In this document: positions 8,803-17,976 of the stretch, piece after piece
Numbering within the stretch: position 1 is the first letter of the stretch
Layout of the letters: each line of letters begins with the position of its first letter
Assembly (NCBI GenBank): GCA_002928875.1
Contig: PERO01000006.1
Coordinates: 114,142-178,141 of the forward strand
Source of the DNA: Methylobacterium sp.
Lineage (GTDB): Bacteria > Pseudomonadota > Alphaproteobacteria > Rhizobiales > Beijerinckiaceae
Direction: 5' to 3'
DNA length: 64,000 nucleotides
Made by a program: the position numbers and the translations under genes
The notes under the pieces: model-generated
Database searches by the model: none
Told to the model about the DNA's origin: nothing
The model's input: the letters and a program-made list of their open reading frames with translations, nothing else

Positions 8803-10581
8803 ATGGCGATCCGGCTTCCCAGAACCGATGTCGTGATCGTGGGCGGAGGCTGGACCGGCCTTACCGCCGCGTATGAGCTGGCCCATGCCGGTCGCCGCTG
8901 CGTGGTGCTGGAGCGCGGGCAGTTCCGCCATACCGTGCCGGATCTGCAATCGCCGGCGATGCATGACGAGCTGAAATACGCGCTCCGATATGCGCTGATG
9001 ATGGACACCGCGCGCAACACCCTGACCTTCCGCAACAGGCCCGAGGAGATTGCGCTGCCGATGCGCCGGCTGGGATCGTTCCTGCCCGGCGAGGGGCTGG
9101 GCGGCGCAGGCGTGCACTGGAACGGCCAGCTCTGGCGGCCGCTGCCGTCCGATCTCCGGATCCGCAGCCATTACACGGACAAATACGGCGCGGCCTTCAT
9201 CCCCGAGGAACTGAGCATCCAGGATTGGGGCGTGACCTACGAGGAACTCGAGCCGCATTTCGATTTCTTCGAGAAGATCTGCGGCACGGCGGGCAAGGCC
9301 GGCAACCTGCGGGGACAGAAGCAGGAGGGCGGCAACCCGTTCGAGGGGCAACGCTCGGATGAATATCCGAACGAACCGATGAAGCAGCCGCTGGCCACGA
9401 CGCTCTTTGGCGAGGCGGCCGCGCGCGAAGGGTTCAACCCCTTCCCCATGCCCTCGGCGAATGTGACGAAAACCTACACCAACCCCTATGGCGCGGTGCT
9501 GCACCCTTGCACCTATTGCGGCTATTGCGAGCGCTTCGGCTGCGGCTATTACGCCAAGGCCGACCCGATCATCTGCGTCTACGACCGCCTGAAAGGCCAC
9601 GAGAATTTCACCCTGCGCACGCAATCCACGGTGATGCGCGTGAACAAGGCGCCGGATGGCAAGAGCGCGACCGGCGTGACTTACATCGGCGATGACGGCC
9701 GCGAATACGAGCAGCCGGCCGACATGGTGCTGCTCTGCGCCTATGGCCTGTGGAACGTGCACCTGTTGCTGCTCTCGGGCCTCGGCCAGCCCTATGATCC
9801 CGCGACGAATGAAGGCGTGGTGGGGCGCAACTACGCCTACCAGACCATGGCGAGCACGCGCGTGTTCTTCAACGGGAAGCACCGGTTCAACCCCTTTATG
9901 GGAGCCGGCGCGCTCGGGATGGTGGCGGATGACTTCAACGGCGACAATTTCGACCACGCCTCGCTCGATTTCGTGGGGGGCGGATACATCGCCGTCACGC
10001 AGACCAACGGGCGCCCGGTGGAAACAACGCCCATCCCCTCGAATACCCCGACCTGGGGCGCGGCCTTCAAGAATGCGGCGCGCGAGCATTACAACTCGAC
10101 CCTGACCATCACGATGCACGGATCGTCGATGACGCGTCGTGCGAATTATCTCGACCTCGATCCGACCTACACGGATGATCTCGGGCGTCCCCTGCTGCGC
10201 CTCACCTTCGATTTCCCGGACAATGACCGGCGCATGTCGCGGCATGTCACCGCGCAGGCCTTGCGCATCGGCCGAGCCATGGGCGGGTCGCTGGTCGAGC
10301 AATCCGAGCGCGCATCCGATCCCTATTCGATCGTGCCCTACCAGACGACGCACAATACGGGCGGCGCGGTGATCGGCACCGACCCGAAAACGAGCGCCGT
10401 CAATCGCTTCGGCCAGCTCTGGGACCAGCACAATGTCTTCGTGTTCGGGGCGTGCCTCTTCCCGCAGAACATCGGCTACAACCCGACCGGATCCGTGATG
10501 GGGCTCGCCTACTGGACGCTCGCGGCGATCAAGTCGCAGTACCTCGCCAATCCAAGACCCCTGATGGGAGGCTCGCCATGA
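8803..10581 (+). CDS. GMC-family flavoprotein dehydrogenase, large subunit
   Basis: FAD-dependent oxidoreductase of 592 residues, related to membrane-bound gluconate and other sugar or alcohol dehydrogenases. The FAD-binding motif GGGWTGL is at residues 14-20. The C-terminal active-site regions are HNTGGAVIGTDP and NIGYNPTGSVMGLAYW. Four cysteines, C236, C239, C242 and C247, form a compact C-x2-C-x2-C-x4-C cluster. I infer it may hold an iron-sulfur centre, by analogy with the 3Fe-4S cluster known in FAD-dependent glucose dehydrogenase. There is no signal peptide, so export is presumably by hitch-hiking with the small subunit. The stop overlaps the next cytochrome gene in ATGA. The exact substrate cannot be told. 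Confidence 0.9.
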   Translation: MAIRLPRTDVVIVGGGWTGLTAAYELAHAGRRCVVLERGQFRHTVPDLQSPAMHDELKYALRYALMMDTARNTLTFRNRPEEIALPMRRLGSFLPGEGLGGAGVHWNGQLWRPLPSDLRIRSHYTDKYGAAFIPEELSIQDWGVTYEELEPHFDFFEKICGTAGKAGNLRGQKQEGGNPFEGQRSDEYPNEPMKQPLATTLFGEAAAREGFNPFPMPSANVTKTYTNPYGAVLHPCTYCGYCERFGCGYYAKADPIICVYDRLKGHENFTLRTQSTVMRVNKAPDGKSATGVTYIGDDGREYEQPADMVLLCAYGLWNVHLLLLSGLGQPYDPATNEGVVGRNYAYQTMASTRVFFNGKHRFNPFMGAGALGMVADDFNGDNFDHASLDFVGGGYIAVTQTNGRPVETTPIPSNTPTWGAAFKNAAREHYNSTLTITMHGSSMTRRANYLDLDPTYTDDLGRPLLRLTFDFPDNDRRMSRHVTAQALRIGRAMGGSLVEQSERASDPYSIVPYQTTHNTGGAVIGTDPKTSAVNRFGQLWDQHNVFVFGACLFPQNIGYNPTGSVMGLAYWTLAAIKSQYLANPRPLMGGSP

Positions 10582-11390
10582 AATGGACCATCGCGGCATT
10601 GGCGGGGTGCAGTGCGGCCATCGCCACCATGTTTGTGGCTGCGGCCCAGGATTGGCAGGCTGCACCGCCCTCCGCGCCTGAAGCCCGTCTCAACAACCGC
10701 AGCGCCGCCTTTCTGGCCACGGTGGAGCGCAGGCCCGATCGCGAACTCTACGCCCGCGGACGCCTGATCGCCATGGGCGGCGGCGGCCAGGGCGCGACCG
10801 GCTCGACCTGTTTCGTCTGTCATGGCCCGAACGGCGGCGGCGACAGCACCGGTGCCTTTCCCCGGCTCGCCGAGTTGCCGGGCTGGTACATGTACAAGCA
10901 GCTCGGCGATTACGCCGAGGGCACGCGCCCCAACGCCATCATGACGCCGATCGCGAAGGCCCTGACGGCGGAAGAGCGCGAGGCGGTTTCGGTTTATTTC
11001 GCGCTGTCGGGCGCTCCGGGCCGGAATCAGATGCCGCAGCCGCCGGCAGATCCGCGCCGTCTTCAATGGGGTGCGGCGCTGGTCGCCGTGGGCTCCGCCG
11101 AGCGGGCCATTCCCGCCTGCGTGAACTGCCATGGCAGCGGCAGCGAAGGCATTCCGCCCTCGGTTCCGGGCCTTGCAGGCCAGAACCCCACCTATATCGC
11201 CACGCAACTCACGCTCTGGAAGACCGGCATGCGCAAGAACGACCCCATGAACGTCATGGGTGCCATCGCCGTGAAAATGACTGATGAGGATATTCAGGCC
11301 GTCGCAGATTACCTCGGCCGCCTGCCCTGGAGTAGCCCGGTTTCCGAAGGTGTTCCCCCGACAGGAGTGCCGCGAGCGCAAGTCCGATGA
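10578..11390 (+). CDS. dihaem cytochrome c subunit
   Basis: Exported cytochrome of 270 residues. An N-terminal hydrophobic segment acts as signal or anchor. Haem sites are CFVCH (78-82) and CVNCH (181-185), each followed by a cytochrome c4-like fold with GLAGQNPTYIATQL and methionine-rich segments. It should accept electrons from the GMC flavoprotein encoded immediately upstream and pass them to the small cytochrome or the divergent caa3 oxidase. Its ATG overlaps the upstream stop, and its own stop overlaps the next gene (both ATGA). Confidence 0.88.
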   Translation: MKWTIAALAGCSAAIATMFVAAAQDWQAAPPSAPEARLNNRSAAFLATVERRPDRELYARGRLIAMGGGGQGATGSTCFVCHGPNGGGDSTGAFPRLAELPGWYMYKQLGDYAEGTRPNAIMTPIAKALTAEEREAVSVYFALSGAPGRNQMPQPPADPRRLQWGAALVAVGSAERAIPACVNCHGSGSEGIPPSVPGLAGQNPTYIATQLTLWKTGMRKNDPMNVMGAIAVKMTDEDIQAVADYLGRLPWSSPVSEGVPPTGVPRAQVR

Positions 11391-11779
11391 GGGTTGGCGC
11401 TGCTGCCATTCTGGTTCTCTCTGTCGCGTTGTCGACGCCTGCGATCGGGCAGGATGCTTCCCTTCCGGCCAATGCCGCCCGCTCGCTCATGGGCGCCAAT
11501 CGCGAAGAGGGCCGGGATATCGTGCTGAAAAAAGGCTGCAATGCCTGTCATGTCATGAGCGGTGTGCCTGGTCCGTTCGGTCGCGTTGGGCCTTCGCTCG
11601 ATGGTCTCGTGCGGCGCGCCTACATCGCCGGGTCGTTGCCGAACACGCCAGGGTCTCTGGTGTCCTGGCTGATGGACCCGCCGCGCCACGCTCCGCGTAC
11701 AGCCATGCCGAATTTCGGACTGACGCGTTCAGAAGCGATGGATATCGCCGCGTTCCTTTACTCTCTCCCGCCCCGCTAG
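11387..11779 (+). CDS. monohaem class I cytochrome c
   Basis: Small periplasmic cytochrome of 130 residues with a cleavable signal (to about AIGQ, residue 22) and one haem site CNACH at 51-55. The VGPSLDGL segment and the TAMPNFGLT methionine ligand are typical of class I cytochromes c. It is the last gene of the GMC operon, coupled by ATGA to the dihaem cytochrome gene. It is a plausible soluble carrier between the dehydrogenase and the CuA/haem c domain of the neighbouring oxidase; that link is inferred. Confidence 0.88.
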   Translation: MRVGAAAILVLSVALSTPAIGQDASLPANAARSLMGANREEGRDIVLKKGCNACHVMSGVPGPFGRVGPSLDGLVRRAYIAGSLPNTPGSLVSWLMDPPRHAPRTAMPNFGLTRSEAMDIAAFLYSLPPR

Positions 11780-11956
11780 CCCCCTCGAGGCGTAGCCGGA
11801 TGCGGACGGCGGCTCGCTTCGCCATCCGGTGAAGCCCGCATTCCCATGAGCAGCAAGCCGGACGGCCTGCAATTGCATCGGAAGCGCTCCGCCCAACGTC
11901 GCAGGCCCACGTCAAGCGTCCAGGCCGAGCGCAAAAACAGCGATTTATGACAAACG

Positions 11957-12030
11957 TGGAGCGGGTAGCGGGAATCGAACCCGCGCGTTCAGCTTGGGAA
12001 GCTGACAGGCTACCATTACATCATACCCGC
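11957..12030 (-). tRNA. tRNA-Gly (anticodon CCC)
   Basis: The minus strand folds into a full cloverleaf. The acceptor GCGGGTA pairs with TACCCGC. The anticodon stem TCAGC/GCTGA holds loop TTCCCAA, giving anticodon CCC. The T arm is GCGGG-TTCGATT-CCCGC. The discriminator is T and the CCA end is encoded. It stands alone between the GMC operon and the channel gene. The flanking 11780-11956 and 12031-12179 hold nothing else recognisable. Confidence 0.95.
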
Positions 12031-12179
12031 GCGCCCTTCCTCATAGGCCGGGAGCGCGCCGGATTTCAAGACCCGCGCGCGGTTCCTTTTTCGGTGGGGA
12101 AAGGCCCGATGCTGTCTCGACACTGTCAGATCCGGGCCTTACCTCCCGGCAGGATGTCGAGCCTTGCGAGCCTGAAGCC

Positions 12180-12971
12180 ATGAACCTTCTGAAAACTCTC
12201 GTCGATCACCCCCTGACCGAACGGGCGGTGGTCCTTCTGATCGTCCTGAACGCGATCACCCTTGGCCTCGAAACCAGTGCCACCGTGATGGAGAGTTACG
12301 GCCCCCTGCTCCACACGGTCGATACCATCTTTCTCTGGATCTTCGTGGCGGAACTCACGGCGCGGTTCCTGGTGCGGCGCGGGGCGTTCTTCCGCGACCC
12401 CTGGAACGTCTTCGATGCGATCGTCATCGGCATCGCCTTGTTGCCCGCGACGGGAGCGCTTTCGGTGCTGCGCTCCTTGCGCGTGTTGCGCCTGCTGCGG
12501 CTCGTCACCGCCATCCCCTCGCTGAAGCGCGTGGTCAGCGGACTGATCGGCGCGATCCCCGGCATGGGCTCGATCATCCTGCTCACGACGCTGATCTATT
12601 ATGTCTATGCGGTAATGGGCACGAAGCTCTTCGGCGCGACATCGCCGGAGCAATTCGGCTCGCTCGGCGCCACGGCCTACACGCTCTTCCAGATCATGAC
12701 CTTCGACGACTGGTCCGGCGGCATCGCGAAGCCCCTGCTCGAGAAGCACGGCTATGCGATGGTCTATATCGTCACCTTCATCCTGCTCTCGGCCTTCATG
12801 ATGCTGAACCTCTTCATCGGCGTGGTGGTGAGCGCGCTGGATGACGAGAAGGCGGCGGCCGATCCGCGCACGCTGCTGCACGATCCGCGCGAGATGGCGC
12901 AGATCGCCGAGGAATTGCGGGCGCTGCGGGCGGAAATCGCGGAATTGCGGCGGGAGAAATCCGCCTCCTAG
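12180..12971 (+). CDS. bacterial voltage-gated cation channel (NaChBac/BacNav family)
   Basis: Single-domain six-helix channel of 263 residues that forms tetramers. Helix S4 carries regularly spaced arginines R98, R101, R104 and R107, the voltage sensor. The pore loop ends with the filter T174-F-D-D-W-S-G180. Helix S6 follows (about 193-220), and a C-terminal coiled coil of heptads (about 235-260) for tetramer assembly. In typical sodium channels the filter is TLESWS; here both key positions are Asp. The engineered calcium-selective CavAb has DDWSD at the same place, so calcium permeation is possible (inference). The 3' end overlaps the convergent dcd gene by four bases. No linked regulator is present. 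Confidence 0.92.
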   Translation: MNLLKTLVDHPLTERAVVLLIVLNAITLGLETSATVMESYGPLLHTVDTIFLWIFVAELTARFLVRRGAFFRDPWNVFDAIVIGIALLPATGALSVLRSLRVLRLLRLVTAIPSLKRVVSGLIGAIPGMGSIILLTTLIYYVYAVMGTKLFGATSPEQFGSLGATAYTLFQIMTFDDWSGGIAKPLLEKHGYAMVYIVTFILLSAFMMLNLFIGVVVSALDDEKAAADPRTLLHDPREMAQIAEELRALRAEIAELRREKSAS

Positions 12972-14125
12972 TCGATGAAGTGCTTCGACAGCTTCAGGCC
13001 CTGCGCCTGATAGTTCGAGGCCTTCTCGCGGCCATAGAGCGCGCGTGGCGGTTCGGCCATGCGCTCGTAGATCAGCCGGCCGACGACCTGCCCATCCTCG
13101 AGGATGAAGGGCACGTCGCGCGAGCGCACCTCCAGCACGCCGCGCGCGCCTGTTCCGCCTGCTTCGGCATGGCCGAAACCGGGATCGAAGAAGCCGGCAT
13201 AATGCACGCGGAACTCGCCCACGCCGGCGTCGAACGGCACCATTTCCGCCGCGTGGTCGGGCGGCACGTGCACGGCCTCCTTGGAGGCGAGAATGTAGAA
13301 CTCGTTCGGATCGAGGATCAGCTCGCGCCGGCCCGCCAGGTGGATCGGCTCCCAGAATTCCGCCTTGCGATAGGCGCCGGGCCGGTCGACATCGACGAGG
13401 CCGGTATGCCGCTTGCCGCGATAGCCGACGAGGCCCTGTGCGTCGAAACCCGAGAGATCGACCGAAAGCGCCACGCCGTCCTGGATCAGCGCCGTATCCC
13501 GGTCCACGAGCCGGGCGCGCTGATGCAATGCGAGCAGCGCGCGGTCGTCCACACGCGCCTCGCCGCGGCGGAAGCGGATCTGCGACAGCCGCGAGCCGGT
13601 GCGCACCAGCACCGGGAAGGTGCGCGGGGAAATTTCGGCAAAGACCGGGCCCGCATAGCCGGCGGTAATCTGGTCGAATGCGGCGGCGTGGTCGACGATG
13701 ACGCGCGTGAACACATCGAGCCGGCCGGTGGAACTCTTGGGGTTGGCGCTCGCCGAAACCGCCTGCGGCAGCGCGAGGCTCTCGAGCACTTCCGCGATAT
13801 AGACGCAGCCGGTTTCGAGCACCGCGCCGGCGGTGAGATCGATTTCATGGAGCGCATAATGCGCGATGCGCTCGGCCACCGAGCCATTGGCGCCAGGCAG
13901 GAAGCTCGCGCGGATGCGCCAGGCGCGCCTGCCCAGCCGGAGATCGAGGCTCGCGGGCTGCACCTGCCCCTCGACAAGCGGCATGGCAGGACGAATGGCG
14001 CGCTCGGCGAGCAGCGTTTCGATCATCCCGTCCGAAAAGATGCCGGTCCGGAAGGCCGCCGCCGGAACCGCGGTGCTGGCCAATGCCTGCGCTGCCAAGG
14101 GGGCCTCCTCCATCACGTCAGCCAT
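12968..14125 (-). CDS. dcd: 2'-deoxycytidine 5'-triphosphate deaminase, long form
   Basis: Enzyme of 385 residues that deaminates dCTP to dUTP for thymidylate synthesis. It is about twice the length of the E. coli enzyme and matches the long form found in alphaproteobacteria, with two dUTPase-like halves. Signs are VQPASLDLRLG in the N-terminal half, SASANPKSSTGRLDVFTRV, and the FDPGFG segment in the C-terminal half. Start ATG at 14123-14125 is the first in frame, with no strong ribosome site. Convergent with the channel gene, with a 4-base overlap. Confidence 0.88.
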   Translation of the reverse strand: MADVMEEAPLAAQALASTAVPAAAFRTGIFSDGMIETLLAERAIRPAMPLVEGQVQPASLDLRLGRRAWRIRASFLPGANGSVAERIAHYALHEIDLTAGAVLETGCVYIAEVLESLALPQAVSASANPKSSTGRLDVFTRVIVDHAAAFDQITAGYAGPVFAEISPRTFPVLVRTGSRLSQIRFRRGEARVDDRALLALHQRARLVDRDTALIQDGVALSVDLSGFDAQGLVGYRGKRHTGLVDVDRPGAYRKAEFWEPIHLAGRRELILDPNEFYILASKEAVHVPPDHAAEMVPFDAGVGEFRVHYAGFFDPGFGHAEAGGTGARGVLEVRSRDVPFILEDGQVVGRLIYERMAEPPRALYGREKASNYQAQGLKLSKHFID

Positions 14126-14262
14126 GGCTAAGGGATGCGGGAGGGCCTCGCAACGCGCTGCGGTAGCTTGTCCACGCTATTCACGCGGCATTCCCGATTG
14201 ACGCCGTCAGGAGCGGGCTTCATCCTTGTGTCTTGCCCGCCAAGGACAGGAGCACGACACCC

Positions 14263-14655
14263 GTGTATCGCGCGGTTACCGAAGGCATCGAGGTGATTGT
14301 CCATCCGGCTTTCGAGCCGGAGCGGTCGAACCCCGATGAAGGCAATTACTTCTGGTCGTATTCCGTCCGCATCCGCAATCTGGGTGACGTGACGGTGCAA
14401 TTGCGCGCGCGCCACTGGGAAATCACCGATGCCAATGGCCGCGTGGAGCATGTGCGCGGGCCGGGCGTGGTGGGCGAACAGCCGATCCTGAAGCCGGGCG
14501 AGAGTTTCAACTATTCCTCGGGATGCCCGCTCACCACCAGCCAGGGCGTGATGGTGGGCCGCTACGAGATGGTGGCGAGCGACGGGCGCAGCCTGCTGGT
14601 CGATATCCCCGCCTTCTCGCTCGACATGCCGGATGGCCGGCGCGTCGTGCATTGA
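14263..14655 (+). CDS. apaG: ApaG protein
   Basis: Protein of 130 residues made of one immunoglobulin-like DUF525/ApaG domain. Visible are YRAVTEGIEVIVHPAFEPE at the start, YFWSYSVRIRNLG in the middle, GPGVVGEQPILKPGESFNYSSGCPL and the C-terminal FSLDMP. The physiological role is poorly defined; family members bind nucleotides or occur with Ap4A metabolism. The GTG at 14263 is chosen because AGGAG lies 10 bases upstream and the resulting length and first residues fit the family. A TTG at 14233 would add ten unrelated residues. It ends 9 bases before the convergent hslO stop. Confidence 0.9.
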   Translation: MYRAVTEGIEVIVHPAFEPERSNPDEGNYFWSYSVRIRNLGDVTVQLRARHWEITDANGRVEHVRGPGVVGEQPILKPGESFNYSSGCPLTTSQGVMVGRYEMVASDGRSLLVDIPAFSLDMPDGRRVVH

Positions 14656-14664
14656 GGCTTGCCG

Positions 14665-15645
14665 TCAAACGACGGCGAGCGGCAGGCCCAGCCGGTATTT
14701 CCGCGCGCAGAATTCGCAGGTGATGCCGATCTGCCCGTCATCTTCCTGCATGTCCGCGAGATCCTCGGCGGAGAATTGCGCGAGCATCTGGCGGATCTTC
14801 GTTTCCGAACAGCGGCACTGGTCGAGGATCGGCAGGGGGTTCTGCACCGCCACGCCACGCTCGTTGAACAGGCGGTAGAGCAGCCGGTCGAGGCCCAGGG
14901 CGGGGTCCACGAGTTCGAGATCCTCGGTGGTCTCCACGAGGCTGCGCGCCTCCACCCAGGCATCATCCTCGGCCATTTCGTGCTTCGGCGTGCCCTCCGG
15001 CGCATCGCCGGGGTCGAGATCCGCGACGCGCATCCGCTCGGGCGCGGCAGGCAGGAACTGCGCGAGAATGCCGCCGGCCCGCCAGCGATGCCGGCGCTCG
15101 CCGCCGATCATCACCTGCTCCTCGGCCACGGCGAGCCGCACAACTGAAGGAATCTGCTCGGATTGCTTGAAATACTGCATCGCCGCCGCCTCGAGCCCCT
15201 GCCCGTCGAGACCCACAATGCCCTGATAGCGCGATTGCAGCGCGGTCTGCTCGATGGTGAACCCGAGATAGCCCTGGCCGAGCAGATCCGCCTCGCTGGC
15301 ATTCGCGGGCAAGGCCGCCACCGCCGCCTCGTCGAAGCGCGCATAGGCGCGCATGTCGGCCGGGGTGGTGAAATCCACGACCAGCATGGAAACGGGGCCT
15401 TCGCTCTTGGTCTGCAGCTGGAAACGGCCGTCGAATTTCAGCGACGAGCCCATCAGCGCGGTCAGCGCGATGGCTTGCGCCAGCAATCGCTCCACCTTCG
15501 CGGGGTAGGCATGGCGGGCGAGGATCTGGTCCAGCACGGAACCGAGCCGCACCGAGCGGCCGCGCGTATCCAGCGCCTCCACCCGGAAGGGCAGGACGAT
15601 GTCATCCGCGCCGAGCGGCACGGGGAAGGGCTGGCCGTCCGCCAT
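14665..15645 (-). CDS. hslO: redox-regulated chaperone Hsp33
   Basis: Cytosolic holdase of 326 residues activated by oxidation. The C-terminal zinc centre is present: C-x-C in QCRCSETK and C-x2-C in CEFCARKY, which in the family form disulfides on oxidative stress and unfold the linker. The N-terminal core has ALTALMGSSLKFDGRFQLQ. Start ATG at 15643-15645 shares one base with the argF stop (TGATG), so the genes are coupled. This argF-hslO pairing is common in alphaproteobacteria. Confidence 0.93.
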   Translation of the reverse strand: MADGQPFPVPLGADDIVLPFRVEALDTRGRSVRLGSVLDQILARHAYPAKVERLLAQAIALTALMGSSLKFDGRFQLQTKSEGPVSMLVVDFTTPADMRAYARFDEAAVAALPANASEADLLGQGYLGFTIEQTALQSRYQGIVGLDGQGLEAAAMQYFKQSEQIPSVVRLAVAEEQVMIGGERRHRWRAGGILAQFLPAAPERMRVADLDPGDAPEGTPKHEMAEDDAWVEARSLVETTEDLELVDPALGLDRLLYRLFNERGVAVQNPLPILDQCRCSETKIRQMLAQFSAEDLADMQEDDGQIGITCEFCARKYRLGLPLAVV

Positions 15646-16586
15646 CAGGCGATGCTCGCGCCGTAGCACCAGGCCAGCACGGCCTTCTGGGCGTGCAGGC
15701 GGTTCTCGGCTTCGTCGAATACCACGGATCGCGGCCCGTCGATCACCTCGTTGGTGACCTCCTCGCCGCGCTTGGCCGGCAGGCAATGCATGAAGACCGC
15801 ATCCGGTGCTTCCGCCATCAGGCGGCTATTGACCTGATAGGGCTTCAGCAGGTTGTGCCGGCGCCCGCCATCGGTATCGCCGAGCGAGACCCAGCTATCC
15901 GTGACGACGCAATCCGCGCCCTTCACCGCCTCGGCGGGGTCCCGCGTGAGCAGCAGTTTCGCGCCATTGGCCTTCGCCCAGTCGAGCAGTTCGTCGGGCG
16001 GGGAGAGTTCGGCCGGGGTGGCGATCCGCATCGAGAAATCCAGCCGCGCGGCGGCATGGACCCAGGAGCGCAGCACGTTGTTCATGTCGCCCGTCCAGGC
16101 GATGGTGCGCCCGGTGATCGGCCCGCGATGCTCCTCGAAGGTCAGCACATCGGCCATCACCTGGCAGGGATGCGAGGTCTTCGTGAGGCCGTTGACGACG
16201 GGCACGGTCGCGCAATCGGCCAATTCCCTGAGCTGGGCATGGTTCAGCATGCGGATCACGATCCCATCGACATAGCGCGAGAGCACCCGCGCGGTATCGG
16301 CGATGGTCTCGCGCTCGCCGAGCTCGATCTCCTTGCCGGTGACCATGATGGATTCACCGCCGAGTTCGCGGATGCCGACATCGAAGCTCATGCGCGTGCG
16401 CATCGAAGGCTGCTCGAAGATCATCGCGATCTTCTTGCCCTTGAGGACGCGGTCGGTGTCGCGCGGGTTGCGGCGGCGGGTCTTCAGCGCCTTGGCCTGC
16501 TCGATGAGCGCGCGGATGGTGTGGGAATCGAGATCGGACAGATCGATGAAATGCCGGAGACCGGCCGGAAGCTGGGTCGTTGTCAT
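15645..16586 (-). CDS. argF: ornithine carbamoyltransferase
   Basis: Enzyme of 313 residues that joins ornithine and carbamoyl phosphate to citrulline in arginine synthesis. The carbamoyl-phosphate loop reads SMRTR (STRTR in E. coli; Met is usual in alphaproteobacteria). HPCQ follows at about residue 140, and the ornithine-binding loop HCLPA is near the C terminus. Follows argD with a 58-base gap containing a hairpin, and overlaps hslO by one base at its end. Confidence 0.95.
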   Translation of the reverse strand: MTTTQLPAGLRHFIDLSDLDSHTIRALIEQAKALKTRRRNPRDTDRVLKGKKIAMIFEQPSMRTRMSFDVGIRELGGESIMVTGKEIELGERETIADTARVLSRYVDGIVIRMLNHAQLRELADCATVPVVNGLTKTSHPCQVMADVLTFEEHRGPITGRTIAWTGDMNNVLRSWVHAAARLDFSMRIATPAELSPPDELLDWAKANGAKLLLTRDPAEAVKGADCVVTDSWVSLGDTDGGRRHNLLKPYQVNSRLMAEAPDAVFMHCLPAKRGEEVTNEVIDGPRSVVFDEAENRLHAQKAVLAWCYGASIA

Positions 16587-16607
16587 GAATCACGCATATC
16601 AGGGATC

Positions 16608-16631
16608 GGCCCCCGCCTGGGAACGGGGGCC
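16608..16631 (-). terminator. hairpin between argD and argF
   Basis: Perfect 8-bp stem GGCCCCCG/CGGGGGCC with an 8-base loop in the argD-argF gap. No T-tract follows on the minus strand, so full termination is unlikely. It may cap or stabilise transcripts or reduce read-through into argF. Confidence 0.35.
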
Positions 16632-16644
16632 CGGACGCGGGCGC

Positions 16645-17892
16645 TTACGCCGCGTTGCTCGACTTGGCACGGGCGAAGGTGCTGGCCGCGCGCTCGATCG
16701 CATCGGTCGCGTGGCGCACCTCCTCCTCGCCGATGATCAGCGGCGGCAGCAGGCGCACCACGTTGTCGCCGGCACCGACGGTGAGCAGCCCTTCCTGGCG
16801 CAGGGCCTGCACGAATTCCGTATTCGGCACATGGAGCTTCAGGCCCATCAGCAGGCCGGAGCCGCGCACCTCGGCGATCACCCCGGGGTAGCGATCCTTC
16901 AGTTCCGCGAGGCGCTGCGACAGGCGCAACGACATTTGCTGCACGTTCTCGAGGAAGCCCGGCGCGGTGACGAGATCGAGCACCGCATTGCCCACCGCCA
17001 TCGCGAGCGGATTGCCGCCATAGGTGGTGCCGTGCGTGCCGGGCGTCATGCCCTTGGCGGCCTCGCGCGTGGCGATGCAGGCGCCGACCGGGAAGCCACC
17101 GCCGATGCCCTTCGCCACCGCCATGATGTCGGGCGTGATGCCCGCCCATTCATGCGCGAAAAGCTTGCCGGAACGGCCGACGCCGCTCTGCACCTCGTCG
17201 AGGACGAGCAGCAGGCCGTGCTTGTCGCAGAGTTCGCGCAAGCCACGCAGGCATTGCGTGGGCACCGGGCGCACGCCGCCCTCGCCCTGAACGGGCTCGA
17301 TGAGGATGCCGCCGGTTTCCGGGCCGATCGCGGCCTCGAGCGCCTTGTGGTCGCCGAAGGGCACCTGGTCGAAGCCCTCGACCGGCGGGCCGAACCCGTC
17401 GAGATACTTCTTCTGCCCGCCCGCCGCGATGGTCGCGAGCGTGCGGCCATGGAAGGCGCCCTCGAAGGTGATCATGCGATAGCGCTCGGGCTGGCCGTTC
17501 GCGGAATGATACTTGCGCATCATCTTGATCGCGCATTCCAGCGCTTCCGCTCCGGAATTCGTGAAGAAGACGAGATCGCCGAAGGTGAGATCCGCCAGGC
17601 GCCGGGCGAGCTTCTCGCCCTCGGGGATCGTGTAGAGATTGGAGACGTGCCAGAGCTTCTCGGCCTGCTCCTTCAGCGCCGTCACCAGATGCGGATGGGC
17701 ATGGCCCGCGATGTTCACCGCGATGCCTGCCGCGAAATCGAGGAAGCGCCGACCATCCGTCGCGGTGAGCCACGCACCGTTCCCTCGCTCGAAGGCGAGT
17801 TCCGCGCGCGCAAAGGCCGGCAGCATGGCCGATTGCGTGTTCGGTTCGACCTTGGAGACGCCGCCCGGGGCGTTTTTGAGGGAATTGTTCAT
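16645..17892 (-). CDS. argD: acetylornithine aminotransferase
   Basis: Class III PLP aminotransferase of 415 residues for arginine (and possibly lysine) synthesis. Visible motifs: [15 protein letters not shown] (phosphate binding), [19 protein letters not shown] with the PLP aspartate, and the Schiff-base lysine in [11 protein letters not shown]. Other class III members such as succinylornithine transaminase cannot be excluded, but coupling with argF supports ArgD. ATG at 17890-17892 follows AGGA. The leader upstream holds a terminator-like hairpin at 17949-17976. Confidence 0.92.
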   Translation of the reverse strand: MNNSLKNAPGGVSKVEPNTQSAMLPAFARAELAFERGNGAWLTATDGRRFLDFAAGIAVNIAGHAHPHLVTALKEQAEKLWHVSNLYTIPEGEKLARRLADLTFGDLVFFTNSGAEALECAIKMMRKYHSANGQPERYRMITFEGAFHGRTLATIAAGGQKKYLDGFGPPVEGFDQVPFGDHKALEAAIGPETGGILIEPVQGEGGVRPVPTQCLRGLRELCDKHGLLLVLDEVQSGVGRSGKLFAHEWAGITPDIMAVAKGIGGGFPVGACIATREAAKGMTPGTHGTTYGGNPLAMAVGNAVLDLVTAPGFLENVQQMSLRLSQRLAELKDRYPGVIAEVRGSGLLMGLKLHVPNTEFVQALRQEGLLTVGAGDNVVRLLPPLIIGEEEVRHATDAIERAASTFARAKSSNAA

Positions 17893-17948
17893 GGCGATCC
17901 TGACCGGAGGTCCTCTCTTCTTCTGGGTTCGAGGGAAGGCTGTCGCGG

Positions 17949-17976
17949 AAAAAAGAACGCCGCCCGGAGGGGCGGC
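17949..17976 (-). terminator. intrinsic terminator-like hairpin in the argD leader
   Basis: On the minus strand, stem GCCGCCC/GGGCGGC (loop CTCC) is followed by GTTC and six T residues. It lies 56 bases upstream of the argD start, and no gene on the same strand ends before it, since gcrA runs the other way. It could therefore be an attenuator for argD rather than the end of a gene. A TTGACT at 18013-18018 upstream could be part of the promoter, but no good -10 was found. Confidence 0.6.
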
